Source: Maribacter algarum (ex Lu et al. 2025) (nom. illeg.) (lineage in GTDB: Bacteria; Bacteroidota; Bacteroidia; Flavobacteriales; Flavobacteriaceae). From it: a DNA stretch of 64,000 nucleotides. Of the stretch, positions 1-8,607 are shown one piece after another. Position 1 is the stretch's first letter; every line of letters begins with the position of its first letter. The stretch is from contig CANMAW010000002.1 of the NCBI GenBank assembly GCA_947495915.1, positions 372,001 through 436,000 on the forward strand. The letters run 5' to 3'. The notes under the pieces were generated by a model, which saw only the letters and a program-made list of their open reading frames with translations, ran no database searches and was not told the DNA's origin. The translations under genes were made by a program, and so were the position numbers.

Positions 1-1
1 G

Positions 2-493
2 GGAGAATGGGAAACCATAGTATCTGATTATAGGGTTAAACTAAACCTTTCTTTTGAACTTGCTGAAGACTTCAATTTAGAGTGGCTTGTTTATGAGATT
101 GATGCAGACAGAATAAAATTGCACGTGTCAAGTAATAGTGATAAAATCATTTTGAAACGCTATTGCGAAGAACCAGAAACAATGTGTGGAGAAGAATTTA
201 TTAAGACTAAACTTTCTGACTGTGTTTGGGCAGCATCAAATGGAGAAAGTGATAGTTTTTTAGAAAATTTGCGAATCGACTTTTCTAATATGAATATTCA
301 CGTAAGAAATCCTAATGGTACTGTTGTTGATGAGGGTAACTGGGAAATTTCAGGAACAACACTAACGTTCAATGATCTTAGTCAAGAGATGGAAAACTAT
401 ATCGGTGACTGGCAGGTTATACAATGTAGTGAAGAACGATTTAAATTGCAGCGTTTAGACGATTATTTAGTAATTGAAAAAGATTGCGAATAA
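2..493 (+). CDS. Lipocalin-like protein, C-terminal part (5' end outside window)
   Basis: The reading frame is open from base 2 with no convincing start, so the gene begins before the window. A TTG at 119 is an internal codon. The visible 163 residues alternate short beta-type stretches, with two tryptophans in GNWEIS and GDWQV and a last strand ending LVIEKDCE. This resembles small Bacteroidota lipocalin-like lipoproteins, though the signal peptide and lipobox cannot be seen. Cysteines in RYCEE, TMCGE, SDCVW and VIQCS could form disulfides, which fits an exported protein. A strong terminator follows. The function is unknown. Confidence 0.7.
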   Translation, partial: GEWETIVSDYRVKLNLSFELAEDFNLEWLVYEIDADRIKLHVSSNSDKIILKRYCEEPETMCGEEFIKTKLSDCVWAASNGESDSFLENLRIDFSNMNIHVRNPNGTVVDEGNWEISGTTLTFNDLSQEMENYIGDWQVIQCSEERFKLQRLDDYLVIEKDCE

Positions 494-554
494 AAATTTA
501 GCTACCAAAAGTTATCATATAATTCTTAACCTTTTTTGCCCCACATTTTTTGAA

Positions 555-586
555 AAACATCCATCATTTGATGGATGTTTTTTTGT
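555..586 (+). terminator. Rho-independent terminator after the lipocalin-like gene
   Basis: The arms AACATCCATC and GATGGATGTT form a 10-bp hairpin followed by a run of T. It separates the first gene from ffh. Confidence 0.8.
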
Positions 587-632
587 TTTGAAATTTTAAG
601 TTCAAGAGTTCTGTCTTTCCCATTCTAATTGT

Positions 633-640
633 TAAATTTG
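633..640 (+). promoter_or_regulatory. ffh promoter -7 element
   Basis: TAAATTTG matches the Bacteroidota -7 consensus TAnnTTTG. It lies 25 nt upstream of the ffh ATG and just after the preceding terminator. No clear -33 TTTG was seen. Confidence 0.45.
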
Positions 641-665
641 CTGTTCTTCAAAAGATTGCAAGACG

Positions 666-2003
666 ATGTTTGATAATTTAAGTGAAAAATTAGATAAGGC
701 CTTACATGTTCTTAAAGGACATGGGCAGATTACGGAAATAAATGTTGCTGAAACAACTAAAGAAGTTCGTAGAGCTTTATTAGATGCCGATGTTAACTTT
801 AAGATTGCCAAAGAGTTTACCAATCGTGTAAAAGAGAAGGCACTGGGGCAAAACGTTTTAACTACGTTACAACCAGGTCAATTGATGGTTAAGATTGTTA
901 AAGATGAGTTGACCGCTTTAATGGGAGGCGAATCTGAAGGTATAAATCTCTCAGGAAATCCTTCTATAATTCTGATGTCAGGTTTACAGGGGTCTGGTAA
1001 AACCACCTTTTCCGGTAAATTAGCCAATTATCTAAAAACGAAGAAAACGAAAAAACCATTATTGGTTGCCTGTGATGTATATCGTCCGGCGGCGATTGAT
1101 CAATTGCATGTAGTAGGCGAACAAATTGGGGTAGAAGTTTTTTCAGATAGGGGTAATACAGACCCTGTTGCTATTTCTAAAGCTGGTATAGCACACGCCA
1201 AAGCTAACGGACACAATGTTGTTATAATTGATACCGCGGGTCGTTTAGCTGTTGATGAGGCGATGATGAACGAAATATCTGATATTCACAAAGCAATTCA
1301 ACCGCAAGAAACATTGTTTGTTGTTGATTCCATGACAGGGCAAGATGCGGTAAATACAGCGAAAGCCTTTAATGATATTTTGAACTTCGATGGTGTTATC
1401 TTAACGAAGTTAGATGGTGATACAAGAGGTGGTGCCGCGATTTCAATTAAGTCTGTAGTTGATAAACCGATTAAGTTTATTGGTACCGGTGAAAAGATGG
1501 AAGCTATTGATGTTTTCTATCCAGACCGAATGGCTGATCGTATTTTGGGCATGGGTGATGTGATATCTTTAGTAGAAAGAGCACAAGACCAATTTGATGA
1601 AGAAGAAGCCCGAAAAATTCAGAAAAAAATTGCGAAGAATAAGTTTGGCTTCGATGACTTTTTATCTCAAATTCAACAAATCAAAAAGATGGGTAACATC
1701 AAAGATTTGATGGGCATGATACCGGGTGCTGGTAAGGCTTTAAAAGGATTAGATATAGATGATGATGCCTTTAAACATATTGAAGCTATTATTCACTCAA
1801 TGACCCCTGATGAAAGATCAAACCCTGCAAAGCTAAACGCCAGCCGTAAAAAGCGAATTGCTAAAGGAAGTGGTAGGGGAGTTCAAGAGGTGAATCAGTT
1901 ATTGAAACAATTCGACCAAATGAGTAAAATGATGAAGATGATGCAAGGTGGTGGCGGAAAGCGCATGATGCAGATGATGGGCGGAATGAAAGGAATGAAA
2001 TAA
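666..2003 (+). CDS. ffh: Signal recognition particle GTPase Ffh
   Basis: This 445-aa protein has the full Ffh architecture and a usual length. The N domain is at the start. The G domain carries the P-loop GLQGSGKTT at about residues 106-114, then DTAGR and TKLDGDTRGG. The C-terminal M domain is rich in methionine (MSKMMKMM, MMQMMGGMKG) and binds 4.5S RNA and signal sequences. It delivers nascent membrane proteins to the FtsY receptor at the inner membrane. A TAnnTTTG box lies upstream. folD follows after 33 nt in the same direction, so the two may be co-transcribed. Confidence 0.97.
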   Translation: MFDNLSEKLDKALHVLKGHGQITEINVAETTKEVRRALLDADVNFKIAKEFTNRVKEKALGQNVLTTLQPGQLMVKIVKDELTALMGGESEGINLSGNPSIILMSGLQGSGKTTFSGKLANYLKTKKTKKPLLVACDVYRPAAIDQLHVVGEQIGVEVFSDRGNTDPVAISKAGIAHAKANGHNVVIIDTAGRLAVDEAMMNEISDIHKAIQPQETLFVVDSMTGQDAVNTAKAFNDILNFDGVILTKLDGDTRGGAAISIKSVVDKPIKFIGTGEKMEAIDVFYPDRMADRILGMGDVISLVERAQDQFDEEEARKIQKKIAKNKFGFDDFLSQIQQIKKMGNIKDLMGMIPGAGKALKGLDIDDDAFKHIEAIIHSMTPDERSNPAKLNASRKKRIAKGSGRGVQEVNQLLKQFDQMSKMMKMMQGGGGKRMMQMMGGMKGMK

Positions 2004-2036
2004 TTATTAAACCAAAAAATAGCTAGGTTACGCACT

Positions 2037-2921
2037 ATGGAAATACTTGACGGAAAAAAAGTATCAAACCAAATTAAAGAAGAGATTGCAGCTCAGGTTG
2101 CTCAAATGAAAGCAAATGGGGAAAAAGTACCGCATCTCGCCGCCATTTTAGTAGGCAATGATGGTGCAAGCTTAACTTATGTTGGTAGTAAAGTTCGTTC
2201 ATGTGAACGCATAGGTTTTGAATCAACCTTAGTGCAAATGCCAAATACGACCAGTGAAATTGAATTGCTGAAAAAAATTAAGGAACTTAACGAAAATGAT
2301 GACATCGATGGATTTATAGTTCAACTGCCTTTGCCTCCACAAATTGATGAGCAAAAAGTATTGTTAGCTGTTCACCCTGACAAAGATGTTGACGGATTTC
2401 ACCCCATGAACTTTGGAAAAATGGCTTTAGATATGAGTACATTTATTCCCGCAACACCTTTTGGAATATTAGAGCTATTAGACCGTTATCAAGTTGAAAC
2501 ACAAGGAAAACATACGGTGGTAATTGGTCGTAGTCATATTGTAGGTCGACCAATGAGTATTTTAATGGGAAGAAAAGGTTTTCCAGGAAATTCTACGGTA
2601 ACCTTGACCCATAGTCGCACGAAAAATATCAGTCAAATAACCACACAAGCAGATATTATTATTTCGGCTCTTGGTGTACCAGGATTTTTAAAAGCTGAAA
2701 TGGTTAAAGATGATGTCGTCATTATCGATGTCGGTATCACAAGAGTACCTGATGAAACAAAAGCAAAAGGGTATTATATTACTGGTGATGTAGATTTTGA
2801 AAACGTTAGTAAAAAAGCGTCGTATATTACACCAGTGCCCGGTGGTGTTGGGCCTATGACTATTGCAATGCTGCTTAAAAATACTTTATTAGCTCGCGAA
2901 AGACATAGAAGTAGAGCTTAG
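2037..2921 (+). CDS. folD: Bifunctional methylenetetrahydrofolate dehydrogenase / methenyl-THF cyclohydrolase
   Basis: The 294-aa protein carries the FolD signatures: the Y/K region [11 protein letters not shown] with the catalytic lysine, [12 protein letters not shown], the NADP-binding stretch [11 protein letters not shown], and [10 protein letters not shown] near the C terminus. It interconverts 5,10-methylene-THF and 10-formyl-THF in cytosolic one-carbon metabolism. It starts 33 nt after ffh. Its stop codon overlaps by 4 nt the stop of a small convergent lipoprotein gene on the other strand. Length and motifs are complete. Confidence 0.97.
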   Translation: MEILDGKKVSNQIKEEIAAQVAQMKANGEKVPHLAAILVGNDGASLTYVGSKVRSCERIGFESTLVQMPNTTSEIELLKKIKELNENDDIDGFIVQLPLPPQIDEQKVLLAVHPDKDVDGFHPMNFGKMALDMSTFIPATPFGILELLDRYQVETQGKHTVVIGRSHIVGRPMSILMGRKGFPGNSTVTLTHSRTKNISQITTQADIIISALGVPGFLKAEMVKDDVVIIDVGITRVPDETKAKGYYITGDVDFENVSKKASYITPVPGGVGPMTIAMLLKNTLLARERHRSRA

Positions 2922-3061
2922 CGGTTTAAAGTATAATGAGCAGATGTTTGCGTCGTATCATTCGGGTTCAATAAATCAATGTCATTACTGTCATCGTAAT
3001 CGCAACTACTCATTGCAATAACTGTTGCCGCAATAATAAATACAAAAAAGAACTTTTTCAT
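2918..3061 (-). CDS. Small lipoprotein, 47 aa
   Basis: A short reverse ORF encodes [20 protein letters not shown] followed by an acidic tail ([20 protein letters not shown]). The KK start, hydrophobic core and MSSC lipobox with Cys20 make a clean type II signal peptide, so the mature part is about 28 residues tethered to a membrane. It converges with folD, and the two stops overlap by 4 nt, a tight packing that supports a real gene. No homology was recognised. The function is unknown. Confidence 0.65.
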   Translation of the reverse strand: MKKFFFVFIIAATVIAMSSCDYDDSNDIDLLNPNDTTQTSAHYTLNR

Positions 3062-3246
3062 AAAAATGTACTTTAATAGGTGCTTGCCAATTGTTTCACC
3101 TATTAAAAACGCTTAATTAGAATTGAATATTGCTTATATATTTGATCATTTTGGCAAAAAATTGAGAGCTTAAAATTCAATACGCGAAAAAAATTGCCAG
3201 TTTTAATTTTGGCAGTATGTGCAACCAGTTAAATAGATATGGCACA

Positions 3247-4218
3247 ATGAAATATAGAAATTTTGGAAAAACGAATTGGCCGGTAAGTGAAGTAGGATAT
3301 GGCATGTGGGGAATGGCCGGATGGACGGAAAGTAGTGATGTACAATCTGCAAAGAGTTTAGATTTAGCGGTAGAAAATGGGGTTACTTTCTTTGATACGG
3401 CTTGGGGGTATGGTGAAGGCCATAGCGAAGAATTACTGGGGCAGTTAGTACGACGTCATCCTTCTAAAAAATTATACACTGCCAGTAAAATACCACCAAA
3501 GAATTTTCGATGGCCGGCAAAACCAGAATATACTTTTGAAGAATCTTATCCGTCTTCCCATATCATAGAATACACAGAAAAAACCTTAAAAAATCTAGGT
3601 CTCGAGCAAATTGATTTAATGCAGTTTCACACTTGGGATGACGGTTGGAGTGATCGAGAAGAATGGAAAAGAACAATTGAAGATTTAAAGACGTCTGGAA
3701 AAATTGCCGCAATGGGCATCAGTGTTAATCGATGGGAACCAGAAAATGGTATAAAGGCACTTAAAACCGGACTGTTAGATGCGGTTCAGGTGATCTACAA
3801 TATTTTTGATCAAAATCCTGAAGATGTGCTATTTCCATTGTGCGAGGCCATGAATATTGCTGTAATTGCAAGAGTTCCTTTTGATGAAGGTACACTTACA
3901 GGTACTTTAACCAAGGAAACTACATTTCCCGAAGGAGATTGGCGAGGAACCTATTTCGTTCCCGAAAATTTGAATTCAAGCGTTGAACATGCAGATGCGT
4001 TAAGGCCCTTAATACCTGAAGGAATGACAATGGCTGAAATGGCCCTACGTTTTATTACAATGAATGAAGTGGTAAGCACTATGATTCCTGGTATGAGAAA
4101 AGAGCGTAATGTTTTGGCAAATACTGCTATCAGTGACGGAAAAGGATTGTCATCAGAACTGTATGAAAAACTTAAAAACCATCGGTGGGATAGAAAACCT
4201 ACAGCTTGGTCACAGTAA
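3247..4218 (+). CDS. Aldo/keto reductase
   Basis: This is a cytosolic NADPH-dependent oxidoreductase of the AKR superfamily ((beta/alpha)8 barrel). The catalytic tetrad is visible: Asp in FFDTAWGYG, Tyr in the same segment, Lys in TASKIPP and His in MQFHTWDD. The C-terminal part (STMIPGMRKERNV) fits the cofactor-phosphate loop. I chose ATG 3247 (MKYRNFGKTNWPVSEVG), the usual family N terminus; an upstream in-frame ATG at 3217 would add 10 atypical residues and follows a TAATTTTG promoter-like box too closely. The substrate is unknown. Confidence 0.9.
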   Translation: MKYRNFGKTNWPVSEVGYGMWGMAGWTESSDVQSAKSLDLAVENGVTFFDTAWGYGEGHSEELLGQLVRRHPSKKLYTASKIPPKNFRWPAKPEYTFEESYPSSHIIEYTEKTLKNLGLEQIDLMQFHTWDDGWSDREEWKRTIEDLKTSGKIAAMGISVNRWEPENGIKALKTGLLDAVQVIYNIFDQNPEDVLFPLCEAMNIAVIARVPFDEGTLTGTLTKETTFPEGDWRGTYFVPENLNSSVEHADALRPLIPEGMTMAEMALRFITMNEVVSTMIPGMRKERNVLANTAISDGKGLSSELYEKLKNHRWDRKPTAWSQ

Positions 4219-4237
4219 TCAAACGGTTATAAAAGAA

Positions 4238-4663
4238 TTAGGTAGCAAATAATTGTGCCATATCCTTAAATGATTTAAACTCTAGCGCATTTCCTGCGGG
4301 GTCTTTAAAAAACATAGTAGCTTGCTCACCTGGTAAACCTTCAAAACGTATGTATGGGGCGATGATGAATTGAACACCTTTTAACGCCAGTTCTTGGGCG
4401 AATGACTGAAAAGTATCCCAAGGTAAAACAACGCCATAATGCGGCACAGGTACGTCATGACCATCTACAGAATTATGGTGTAATACCTCATTTTCAGATT
4501 TCGGCTTGTAATGAATAACAAGCTGATGACCGAACAAATTAAAATCTACCCAATGGTCGCTACTTCGACCTTCTTCACAATTTAAAATATCTTTGTAAAA
4601 AGTTCTGCATTCTGATAAATTATGTACAGGAATTGCAATATGAAAAGGCGATACCGCGTTCAT
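4238..4663 (-). CDS. VOC-family (glyoxalase/dioxygenase fold) protein
   Basis: The 141-aa protein shows the vicinal-oxygen-chelate pattern: N-terminal [20 protein letters not shown] and C-terminal [18 protein letters not shown], with His, His and Glu as likely metal ligands. Such proteins are lyases, isomerases or dioxygenases, and the substrate cannot be assigned. It lies 26 nt downstream of the alpha/beta hydrolase gene on the same strand and is probably its operon partner. It is convergent with the aldo/keto reductase. Confidence 0.85.
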   Translation of the reverse strand: MNAVSPFHIAIPVHNLSECRTFYKDILNCEEGRSSDHWVDFNLFGHQLVIHYKPKSENEVLHHNSVDGHDVPVPHYGVVLPWDTFQSFAQELALKGVQFIIAPYIRFEGLPGEQATMFFKDPAGNALEFKSFKDMAQLFAT

Positions 4664-4689
4664 TTTTAAAAATTTTTAATAAATGTAAC

Positions 4690-5541
4690 TCATTCATTAG
4701 ATTCTAGAAAATCTAGAATTGAAAGTCGTACTTTATCTTGATGTAGTGAATGGCCTAAACCTTTTGTGGTAATTAAAGTGCTATTTTTCCAATTCGCATG
4801 AACCTGCTGTGAAGACCAATATGGCGCAATTGCGTCTAGTTTATCATGAATTAGCAAGCCACTTTTGGTGATACTATTTGCAAATTTTGAGCTTGAAAAA
4901 TCAGAGAATTTAAATCCGAAATTGGCTATAAAATGGGCTTCCATAAGGTTTATGAGCTTATTGTTTAAGCCTAAAATAGCCTTATACTGCCGCATGAAAT
5001 CTGATAATTCTGAAGGAGACCCTAAGGTAACAACTTTCTGTATATCCTTATTTTCTTTAGGGTGTTTGTATAAATTATAAATCAGGGCCATACCGCCAAT
5101 TGAATGTCCAATAATATGAGTTGGCCTATAGGTGTTAATTACTTCTTGAGCACACTCCGTGTATAGGGGAACATGAAATTGTTGACCCGTTGAATTTCCA
5201 TGAGCTGGAGCATCCATGGCGACAACATTATAGTTATTATTTTGTAGGATAGGAATCAAGTTTCTCCAGCGATAGGTATTACTCTCCCATCCATGCATGA
5301 GTAAAATGGTGGGGCCAGAACCTTTCCATAAATAAGTTTGAATTTTAGTTTTTTTGACCTCTAAAATAAGGTCTTTAGCATCTTCTAAAAAGCCATTTTG
5401 CCCCTTTATTACCTTGCCTTTTCTTGGAGTACAAAAAAGCACAAAGGCTTTTTTTGCAATTTTTTGAGGAGCAACAATAGCCGCAGTATTGAAATAAAAC
5501 CCCAAACTTTTAACCATAATAGTGTTCAATAATTTCTTCAT
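4690..5541 (-). CDS. Alpha/beta hydrolase
   Basis: The 283-aa protein has an alpha/beta hydrolase core: oxyanion-hole LLMHGWESN, nucleophile elbow GHSIGG (catalytic Ser), a likely acid in HDKLDAIAP and the catalytic His in GLGHSLHQD. About 60 N-terminal residues precede the fold and contain a hydrophobic stretch, so membrane association is possible. It is probably an esterase or lipase-like enzyme of unknown substrate. It is the first gene of a two-gene unit with the VOC protein. A TAATTTTG promoter box lies at 5564-5571 on this strand. Confidence 0.88.
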   Translation of the reverse strand: MKKLLNTIMVKSLGFYFNTAAIVAPQKIAKKAFVLFCTPRKGKVIKGQNGFLEDAKDLILEVKKTKIQTYLWKGSGPTILLMHGWESNTYRWRNLIPILQNNNYNVVAMDAPAHGNSTGQQFHVPLYTECAQEVINTYRPTHIIGHSIGGMALIYNLYKHPKENKDIQKVVTLGSPSELSDFMRQYKAILGLNNKLINLMEAHFIANFGFKFSDFSSSKFANSITKSGLLIHDKLDAIAPYWSSQQVHANWKNSTLITTKGLGHSLHQDKVRLSILDFLESNE

Positions 5542-5563
5542 ATCGGGGCTTTATTTTAAAATG

Positions 5564-5571
5564 CAAAATTA
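5564..5571 (-). promoter_or_regulatory. Promoter -7 element of the alpha/beta hydrolase operon
   Basis: On the minus strand it reads TAATTTTG, matching TAnnTTTG. It is 23 nt upstream of the hydrolase ATG, with TTTG-type sequence a further 10-20 nt upstream. Confidence 0.5.
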
Positions 5572-5936
5572 GAATTTAACCCAAACAAAACGGGTAATTA
5601 TGTTTTTAGTTTTTAGAAATATTTGCAATACACTTTTCCCTTACTTTGTATAAGTAGAAATTCTACCTTGGTTTTAAATACTACAAACTACCCGATTCGA
5701 AGGGTTTGTACCTGAGATAGCGTGTTAACAAATTTTAAAGTTTTTACGAAAACACCATAAGTTTTTAGCAATTAGAAAATCTTATGTTGAATTTCATTGA
5801 ATTCTTTCGAATAAATCTAAACATACTAGTAAGTTATTTGAGGTAACTTTAGGTAACTTAGTTTTTATTAATAACTAAAAATACAGTATCTTTTGAAGAT
5901 ATAAAAGAGGTGTTAAATTGTTAATTAAGTATCTAA
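5572..5936. other. Intergenic region between hydrolase and HxlR gene
   Basis: This AT-rich region separates two divergent genes. It contains no ORF that I can support. Its notable content is the set of TAACTT repeats at 5830-5860 (entered separately), close to the HxlR gene. Confidence 0.6.
5830..5860 (+). promoter_or_regulatory. Repeated half-sites, candidate HxlR operator
   Basis: TAAGTTA (5830-5836) is followed by AGGTAACTTT and AGGTAACTTA as 10-bp direct repeats. The first and last elements form a perfect inverted repeat TAAGTTA/TAACTTA. Helically phased half-sites about 75-105 nt before the regulator's own start suggest autoregulation. This is inference from position and symmetry. Confidence 0.5.
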
Positions 5937-6365
5937 ATGGAAACTATTACTGAAAATCAGAAACTTAAAGTTGCAAAAAAATTAAAAAAAATGTTCGGGC
6001 ATATGGATCGTCGTCAAATGGAATACTGCCCGATTCGTGATGTGATGGCGTTGGCCTCTGATAAATGGAGTATTCTAATTATTTTGTATTTGGGGTACTA
6101 CCCAGTAATGCGTTTTAATTATCTTAAGAAACGAGTGTACGGCATTTCGAATAAAGTGTTAAGTGAGCGTTTAAAACACCTAGAAACAGATGGGTATATA
6201 ACAAGAACAATGTACCCTGAAGTGCCGATTCGTGTTGAATATGCTCTTACCGAATTTGGCCATTCTTATTTACAAAAGCTTATGGATTTAACCGAGTGGG
6301 TAACAGAATATAGCGAAGTAATCATAGCGAGTAGGCAAGCAAAATCGGGTGTTCAAACCAACTAA
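5937..6365 (+). CDS. HxlR-family winged-helix transcriptional regulator
   Basis: The 142-aa protein matches HxlR/DUF24: CPIRDVMALASDKWSILIIL with Cys31, then the recognition region GISNKVLSERLKHLETDGYI and wing residues ending VEYALTEFGHSYL. HxlR proteins bind DNA as dimers, and some sense electrophiles or oxidants through the conserved N-terminal Cys, which is present here. The neighbouring divergent hydrolase/VOC operon is a plausible target. Repeated TAACTT half-sites lie upstream of its start. Confidence 0.92.
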   Translation: METITENQKLKVAKKLKKMFGHMDRRQMEYCPIRDVMALASDKWSILIILYLGYYPVMRFNYLKKRVYGISNKVLSERLKHLETDGYITRTMYPEVPIRVEYALTEFGHSYLQKLMDLTEWVTEYSEVIIASRQAKSGVQTN

Positions 6366-6387
6366 AACCGTTATTAAAGATTTTAAA

Positions 6388-6945
6388 CTAGCGCCAGCCG
6401 AGCATCATATATTTTATTTTTGCTTCATCAGGAATTTGAACCGCTTCTATATTTACACTAGAAGCATACCGAAGACTTGAAGGCAATTCTTTTTTGTCAA
6501 TGGTAAAATAGATGTCACTATTTTTTAATAAAACCACTACATTATTCATTGCGGTTATCACTTTTGAAATCTCGTAATTATCTTTAATATCTTTAAAGGT
6601 GCTGGTGATTCCTATACCTTTTTCGGTCTTAAACCTTTGGTCTTGAACTCGTACGTTATCAATAACAGGTATACTATCTGTACTAGCTGTTAAACGTAAC
6701 AAATGAGCACCTCCTTTTTCAAAAACATCAATCTTTTTTGCACCAAATCCTTTGAGCAGTCGAGTGGTATCTTTAACCAAAGAGTCTTGGTCATAAATGA
6801 CTTCTAAATCACGAACAAGACTTGATTTTTCTAATTTGCCAATACTTGTATCTGTGATTAAAAAGGTGGTGTCTTTTGGCGTTGTTTGACACTGAAACAA
6901 CACCATGGTTATCAAAAGTATGACCGCTATTCCAATTTTTCTCAT
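6388..6945 (-). CDS. Lipoprotein of unknown function
   Basis: The 185-aa protein begins with a type II signal (MRKIGIAVILLITMVLFQC) and Cys19 as the lipidation site. The mature part is rich in short beta-prone segments, with no motif I can name. It starts 4 nt after the stop of the HerA-like ATPase gene, so the two are almost certainly co-transcribed, although a functional link between a cytosolic ATPase and a lipoprotein is not obvious. Confidence 0.8.
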   Translation of the reverse strand: MRKIGIAVILLITMVLFQCQTTPKDTTFLITDTSIGKLEKSSLVRDLEVIYDQDSLVKDTTRLLKGFGAKKIDVFEKGGAHLLRLTASTDSIPVIDNVRVQDQRFKTEKGIGITSTFKDIKDNYEISKVITAMNNVVVLLKNSDIYFTIDKKELPSSLRYASSVNIEAVQIPDEAKIKYMMLGWR

Positions 6946-6949
6946 ACGA

Positions 6950-8455
6950 TTATCGCAATACTTTTTTTAATACTCCCAAAACACCTCTAATAAAGGTAGC
7001 GCTGGTTAATACTTTTACAACAGGATTTTGTCTTGTACTTTTTCGCGTTGAGGTTTTTCTAGTTTTCGGTTTTTCTTTTTCAATTTCTGCTGCCTTTTCT
7101 GCCTTTTCAATTTTTTCATTTAAAATTTCATAAGCACTTTCTCGGTCAATAGATTCACCATACTTTTTAACTAGTTTGGAATTTTTGATAACATCTTCTA
7201 ACTCGTTGTCAGTCAAAACATCCATCCGACTCATGGGTGCTCTTAGTAAGGTGGCAGCTAAAGGGGTTGGTCTACCTTTTTCATCCAATGCAGAAACCAA
7301 TGCCTCTCCTATTCCTAAAGAAGTCAAGACTTCTTTCGTATTATAAAACGCTGACTCAGGATAGTTTTCTGCGGTCAGTTTAATTGCTTTTCTGTCTCTT
7401 GCTGTAAACGCACGTAGCGCATGTTGTACTTTCAAACCAAGCTGTGATAATACCTCGTTTGGAACATCAGTAGGGTTTTGCGTTACAAAATATAACCCAA
7501 TACCTTTTGATCGTATTAGTTTAACAATACTTTCTATTTGATCGAGTAAGGCTTTTGAAGCTTCTTTAAAAATAAGATGCGCTTCATCAATAAACAGTAC
7601 AAGCTCTGGTTTATCACTATCACCCTGCTCTGGAAAAGTGGCATACACTTCAGCTAATAAACTCAGCATAAATGTAGAGAACAACTTTGGTCTGTCTTGA
7701 ATATCTGTCAAACGTATAATATTGATGTAGCCTTTTCCATTTTTGTCAATGCGAGTTAAGTCGTCAACTTCGAATGACTTTTCTCCGAAGAATAAGTCCG
7801 CTCCTTGTTGTTCTAATTCTATAATCTTTCGTAAAATGGTACCTGTAGAACTGGTAGAAATTCTGCCGTATTCTTCGGTAAATTCTTTTTTACCTTCTCC
7901 GGTTGCGTATTGCAGTACTTTTTTGAAATCTTTTAAATCTAATAGCGGTAGTTTATTATCGTCACAATATTTAAAAACAACGGCTACGATACCTTCTTGG
8001 GTAACCGACAAATCTAAAATTCGAGAGAGTAGGGTAGGTCCAAATTCTGATACCGTCGCTCTTAATTTTACTCCATCTTGTTCAGAAAGTGATAATATTT
8101 CTACAGGAAAACCTTTCGCTTCAAAAGGTAATCCTATTTTTTTATGACGCTCATCAATTTTTGGATGCCCCGGACTTGGTTGTGCGATTCCACTTAAATC
8201 TCCTTTTAAATCCATCAATAATACCGGAATTCCCTTCTCCGATAAATTCTCGGCAAGCACTTGAAGAGTTTTAGTTTTTCCGGTACCCGTTGCTCCAGCA
8301 ATTAATCCGTGTCTATTTAATGTTTTTAGGGGAATTTTCACATGGGCGTCTGTTACAGCCTCACCATCTAGCATTGCTGCTCCTACTGTAATAAAATCAC
8401 CTTTAGTGGTATAACCCTTTTCAATGTGTGAAAAGAATTCTTCTTTGGTACTCAT
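6950..8455 (-). CDS. HerA-like / DUF853 ATPase
   Basis: The 501-aa P-loop ATPase has Walker A GATGTGKT at residues 54-61 and Walker B LVLFIDEAH, followed by an arginine-rich segment. This is the layout of DUF853 (YjgR) proteins related to the HerA/FtsK clade. The C terminus is a charged Lys/Glu/Arg linker and a short hydrophobic tail. The cellular role of YjgR proteins is poorly defined. It is transcribed away from queE and sits in a unit with the downstream lipoprotein gene. The protein is complete. Confidence 0.9.
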   Translation of the reverse strand: MSTKEEFFSHIEKGYTTKGDFITVGAAMLDGEAVTDAHVKIPLKTLNRHGLIAGATGTGKTKTLQVLAENLSEKGIPVLLMDLKGDLSGIAQPSPGHPKIDERHKKIGLPFEAKGFPVEILSLSEQDGVKLRATVSEFGPTLLSRILDLSVTQEGIVAVVFKYCDDNKLPLLDLKDFKKVLQYATGEGKKEFTEEYGRISTSSTGTILRKIIELEQQGADLFFGEKSFEVDDLTRIDKNGKGYINIIRLTDIQDRPKLFSTFMLSLLAEVYATFPEQGDSDKPELVLFIDEAHLIFKEASKALLDQIESIVKLIRSKGIGLYFVTQNPTDVPNEVLSQLGLKVQHALRAFTARDRKAIKLTAENYPESAFYNTKEVLTSLGIGEALVSALDEKGRPTPLAATLLRAPMSRMDVLTDNELEDVIKNSKLVKKYGESIDRESAYEILNEKIEKAEKAAEIEKEKPKTRKTSTRKSTRQNPVVKVLTSATFIRGVLGVLKKVLR

Positions 8456-8595
8456 GATGCATAATTTGGCATAAAAATAGTAGATTTTTATGGTTTACAG
8501 GGTCTGTTCATTAGAACTTTATTAGAATTGATACGTACTTTTTAAATAAAACAGTTTTTAAGATTTGTTAATTGGGATTTGGCATTATTCACGCT

Positions 8596-8603
8596 TATCT
8601 TTG
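8596..8603 (+). promoter_or_regulatory. queE promoter -7 element
   Basis: A perfect TATCTTTG ends 4 nt before ATG 8608, with TTG at 8572-8574 at suitable -33 spacing. It implies a leaderless or near-leaderless queE mRNA and excludes the upstream in-frame start at 8572. Confidence 0.7.
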
Positions 8604-8607
8604 CAAA

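Noticed and set aside
632-823. 63-codon minus-strand ORF over the ffh start
   Set aside because: Shadow of ffh; no promoter, and its composition follows the opposite-strand codon use.
8572-8607. Upstream in-frame start of queE
   Set aside because: It lies upstream of the TATCTTTG promoter and would not be on the mRNA.
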